Assembly (NCBI GenBank): GCA_947304695.1
Contig: CAMZBS010000068.1
Coordinates: 1-10,459, forward strand
Length of the DNA stretch: 10,459 bases
DNA from: an uncultured Prevotella sp.
GTDB lineage: Bacteria; Bacteroidota; Bacteroidia; Bacteroidales; Bacteroidaceae
Direction of reading: 5' to 3'
Part shown: positions 7,140-10,459 of the stretch, one piece after another
How positions within the stretch are numbered: the first letter of the stretch is position 1
Layout of the letters: the number at the start of each line of letters is the position of its first letter
Notes under the pieces: generated by a model
What the model saw: the letters and a program-made list of their open reading frames with translations, nothing else
Database searches by the model: none
Told to the model about the DNA's origin: nothing
Position numbers and translations under genes: made by a program

Positions 7140-8963
7140 ATGAGAAAACTACTCGCAGTCTTGACGCTCTTTGCTGCCACAATGGTTATGGCGAAGCCTA
7201 TAGGCACTTCGCCCAACAAACTCCTTACCCTTCAGCAGAAAGGCAATGGAGTGGTGGTGTGCTACCGTGAGCAGCCAGTGTTGGAACTGCCCCGGCTGGG
7301 TATGGGCGAAGCCCGTTGTCCTGAAGGTTGGAAGCGAACGGCCAAGCGCATCAAGGTTGACTACCGTATGGTGTCAGGCAAGCGCCTGCATTGCACTAAC
7401 GAAGCCGCTGAATACCAGGCTTCTTTGGGCGAAGGCGTCACTTTGGTCATGCGGCTCTACAACGACGGTGTGGCCTTCCGCTATGAATATCAGGGCGTTC
7501 CCAAGGATGAACAGACCGCCTACCTCATTCCCGAGGGAAAGAATCGGTGGATGCAGCAGTGGGCCGACAGCTATGAGGGCTTCTTCCCCCTCAGCACCAC
7601 TGCCAAGATGAAGGCTCTTCCGTCGTATAGCCATGTGGCCAAGGATGCCGAAGGGAATAACATCCATTGGGGCTATCCTTTGCTGTTGGAAGGGGGAACG
7701 GCCTATGCGCTGATTACCGAAGCCAACATTGAGAAGGGGCAGAGCGCATCGAGCCTTTACAATGAGGGCGAAGTGTTCCGAGTGGTGCCCGATCAGCTGA
7801 TACCCGGTGGGGAAACCGCTGGGCACACACCCTGGCGCGTGGTCATCGTGGGCACACTGGCCGATGTGGTCGAATCGACACTGGTTACCGATGTGAGCGA
7901 GCCTTGCCGCATTGACGATGTCAGCTGGATTCAGCCCGGTGTGGTGTCGTGGGTCTATTGGGCCTACAACCACGGGTCGAATGACTACAACATCATCAAG
8001 AAATATGTGGACCTGGCCGTGAACCTTCACCTGCCCTACGTGCTCATCGATGCCGAATGGGACCAGATGAAGGACGGCAAGACCGTAGAAGACGCTGTGG
8101 CCTATGCCAGGCAGAACGGTGTGAAGCCCATGATTTGGTACAACTCCAGCGTGGGCTGGGTGGACGGTGCTCCCACACCCAAGTACCGCCTCAACAAACC
8201 TGAAGACCGCGAGAAGGAGTTTGCCTGGTGCGAGAAGATAGGTGTGGCAGGTGTGAAGATTGACTTCTTCTCGGGCGACGACCAGAAGAACATGGACTAC
8301 TGCCTCGACCTGCTTGAAAGTGCAGCCCGCCATCACCTGCTGGTCAATTTCCACGGTGCCACCGTGCCCCGTGGCTGGCAGCGTACCTGGCCCAACCTGC
8401 TGTCGACCGAAGGAGTCTACGGGGCTGAGTGGTATAACAATGTGCCCACCTTTACCCAGAAGGCCGCCAGCCACAACGCCACGCTGCCCTTCACCCGCAA
8501 TGTCATTGGCCCCATGGACTACACCCCCTGTGCTTTCAGCGACTCGCAGCACCCCCACATCACCACCCATGCCCATGAGCTGGCACTCACCGTGCTCTTC
8601 GAGAGCGGTCTGCAACATCTGGCCGACCGCCCTGAGAGCTTCCTGGCCCAGCCACAGGAGGTGCAGCAGTTCTTCGGATCGCTGCCCACCGTATGGGATG
8701 AGACGCGCCTTCTGAGCGGCTATCCGGCACAGAGCGTAGTCATGGCCCGCCGCAGTGGCAACACCTGGTATGTGGCAGGCATCAACGGTACCGATGAGCC
8801 GCAGCGATTGGATTTAGGTTCTTGGCCACTATCCAAAAGCCCCAAGCAAAAAGCCGTCCTGTCCTTCACCGATGGCACCCCTTGGGCCATCAAGAACCTG
8901 GATTACCTGCCTTTTACTGTCGACTGCCAGCCCCGTGGTGGCTTCGTATTTGTAATCAAGTAA
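7140..8963 (+). CDS. GH97 glycoside hydrolase, retaining type (alpha-galactosidase or beta-L-arabinopyranosidase)
   Basis: A 607-residue secreted enzyme with signal peptide 1-18, an N-terminal beta-sandwich domain (about 25-255), a TIM-barrel catalytic domain (about 258-520) and a C-terminal beta domain. GH97 divides into an inverting SusB-type alpha-glucosidase branch and a retaining branch. Here Asp375 in GVKIDFF sits where the retaining enzymes have their nucleophile, and Glu424 in STEGVYG fits the acid/base, so I place it in the retaining branch. Characterised members of that branch are alpha-galactosidases, and at least one acts on beta-L-arabinopyranosides; either would suit a locus for decorated xylan. 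The start at 7140 lies 2 bases after the stop of the broken small gene and is the first codon of a good signal peptide. Size and domain order are normal and no defect is seen. Confidence 0.9.
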   Translation: MRKLLAVLTLFAATMVMAKPIGTSPNKLLTLQQKGNGVVVCYREQPVLELPRLGMGEARCPEGWKRTAKRIKVDYRMVSGKRLHCTNEAAEYQASLGEGVTLVMRLYNDGVAFRYEYQGVPKDEQTAYLIPEGKNRWMQQWADSYEGFFPLSTTAKMKALPSYSHVAKDAEGNNIHWGYPLLLEGGTAYALITEANIEKGQSASSLYNEGEVFRVVPDQLIPGGETAGHTPWRVVIVGTLADVVESTLVTDVSEPCRIDDVSWIQPGVVSWVYWAYNHGSNDYNIIKKYVDLAVNLHLPYVLIDAEWDQMKDGKTVEDAVAYARQNGVKPMIWYNSSVGWVDGAPTPKYRLNKPEDREKEFAWCEKIGVAGVKIDFFSGDDQKNMDYCLDLLESAARHHLLVNFHGATVPRGWQRTWPNLLSTEGVYGAEWYNNVPTFTQKAASHNATLPFTRNVIGPMDYTPCAFSDSQHPHITTHAHELALTVLFESGLQHLADRPESFLAQPQEVQQFFGSLPTVWDETRLLSGYPAQSVVMARRSGNTWYVAGINGTDEPQRLDLGSWPLSKSPKQKAVLSFTDGTPWAIKNLDYLPFTVDCQPRGGFVFVIK

Positions 8964-8982
8964 CTCTAACAACCAATAATAA

Positions 8983-10459
<1,477 letters not shown>

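Overview
The window looks like chromosomal DNA of a Bacteroidota species, most likely a Prevotella-type gut or rumen bacterium. This rests on leaders without Shine-Dalgarno sequences, a TAnnTTTG-type promoter element, C-terminal tails of the YxxxGxxV...GxYI type, and the gene families present. The genus is inferred from style, not from a marker gene.

Layout: positions 1-366 are non-coding. They hold a symmetric nested palindrome (a 28-bp inverted repeat built from three TGTTGCAG units per arm, around an AT-rich hairpin), then a candidate operator-like inverted repeat and a candidate -7 element. From 367 to the right edge all genes lie on the plus strand with gaps of 2-31 bp, so they read as one operon: (1) a secreted CE1-type esterase with an Ig-like and a C-terminal beta-rich domain; (2) a tandem GH43-CBM6-GH43-CBM6 glycosidase; (3) an E-set/CE1 esterase followed by a second E-set and a catalytically dead, shortened CE1-like half; (4) a broken small gene made only of a signal peptide and a C-terminal tail, apparently with a one-base deletion; (5) a GH97 glycosidase of the retaining type; (6) a fusion of an SGNH/CE6-like acetylesterase, an E-set linker and a CE1 esterase, cut by the right edge.

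Every intact product begins with a Sec signal peptide without a convincing lipobox, so the enzymes probably act in the periplasm or beyond the outer membrane. Together they form a debranching set for a decorated plant polysaccharide, most likely arabinoxylan or a related hemicellulose: acetyl and feruloyl (or similar acyl) esters would be removed by the esterases, arabinofuranosyl or xylosyl side groups by GH43, and alpha-galactosyl or beta-L-arabinopyranosyl caps by GH97. No backbone endo-enzyme, SusC/SusD pair or regulator is visible, so this is probably an accessory part of a polysaccharide utilization locus.

The families are all recognisable and I do not see a wholly new system. The points most worth following up are the signal-peptide-plus-tail remnant, the dead second half of the third enzyme, and the nested palindrome at the left edge.
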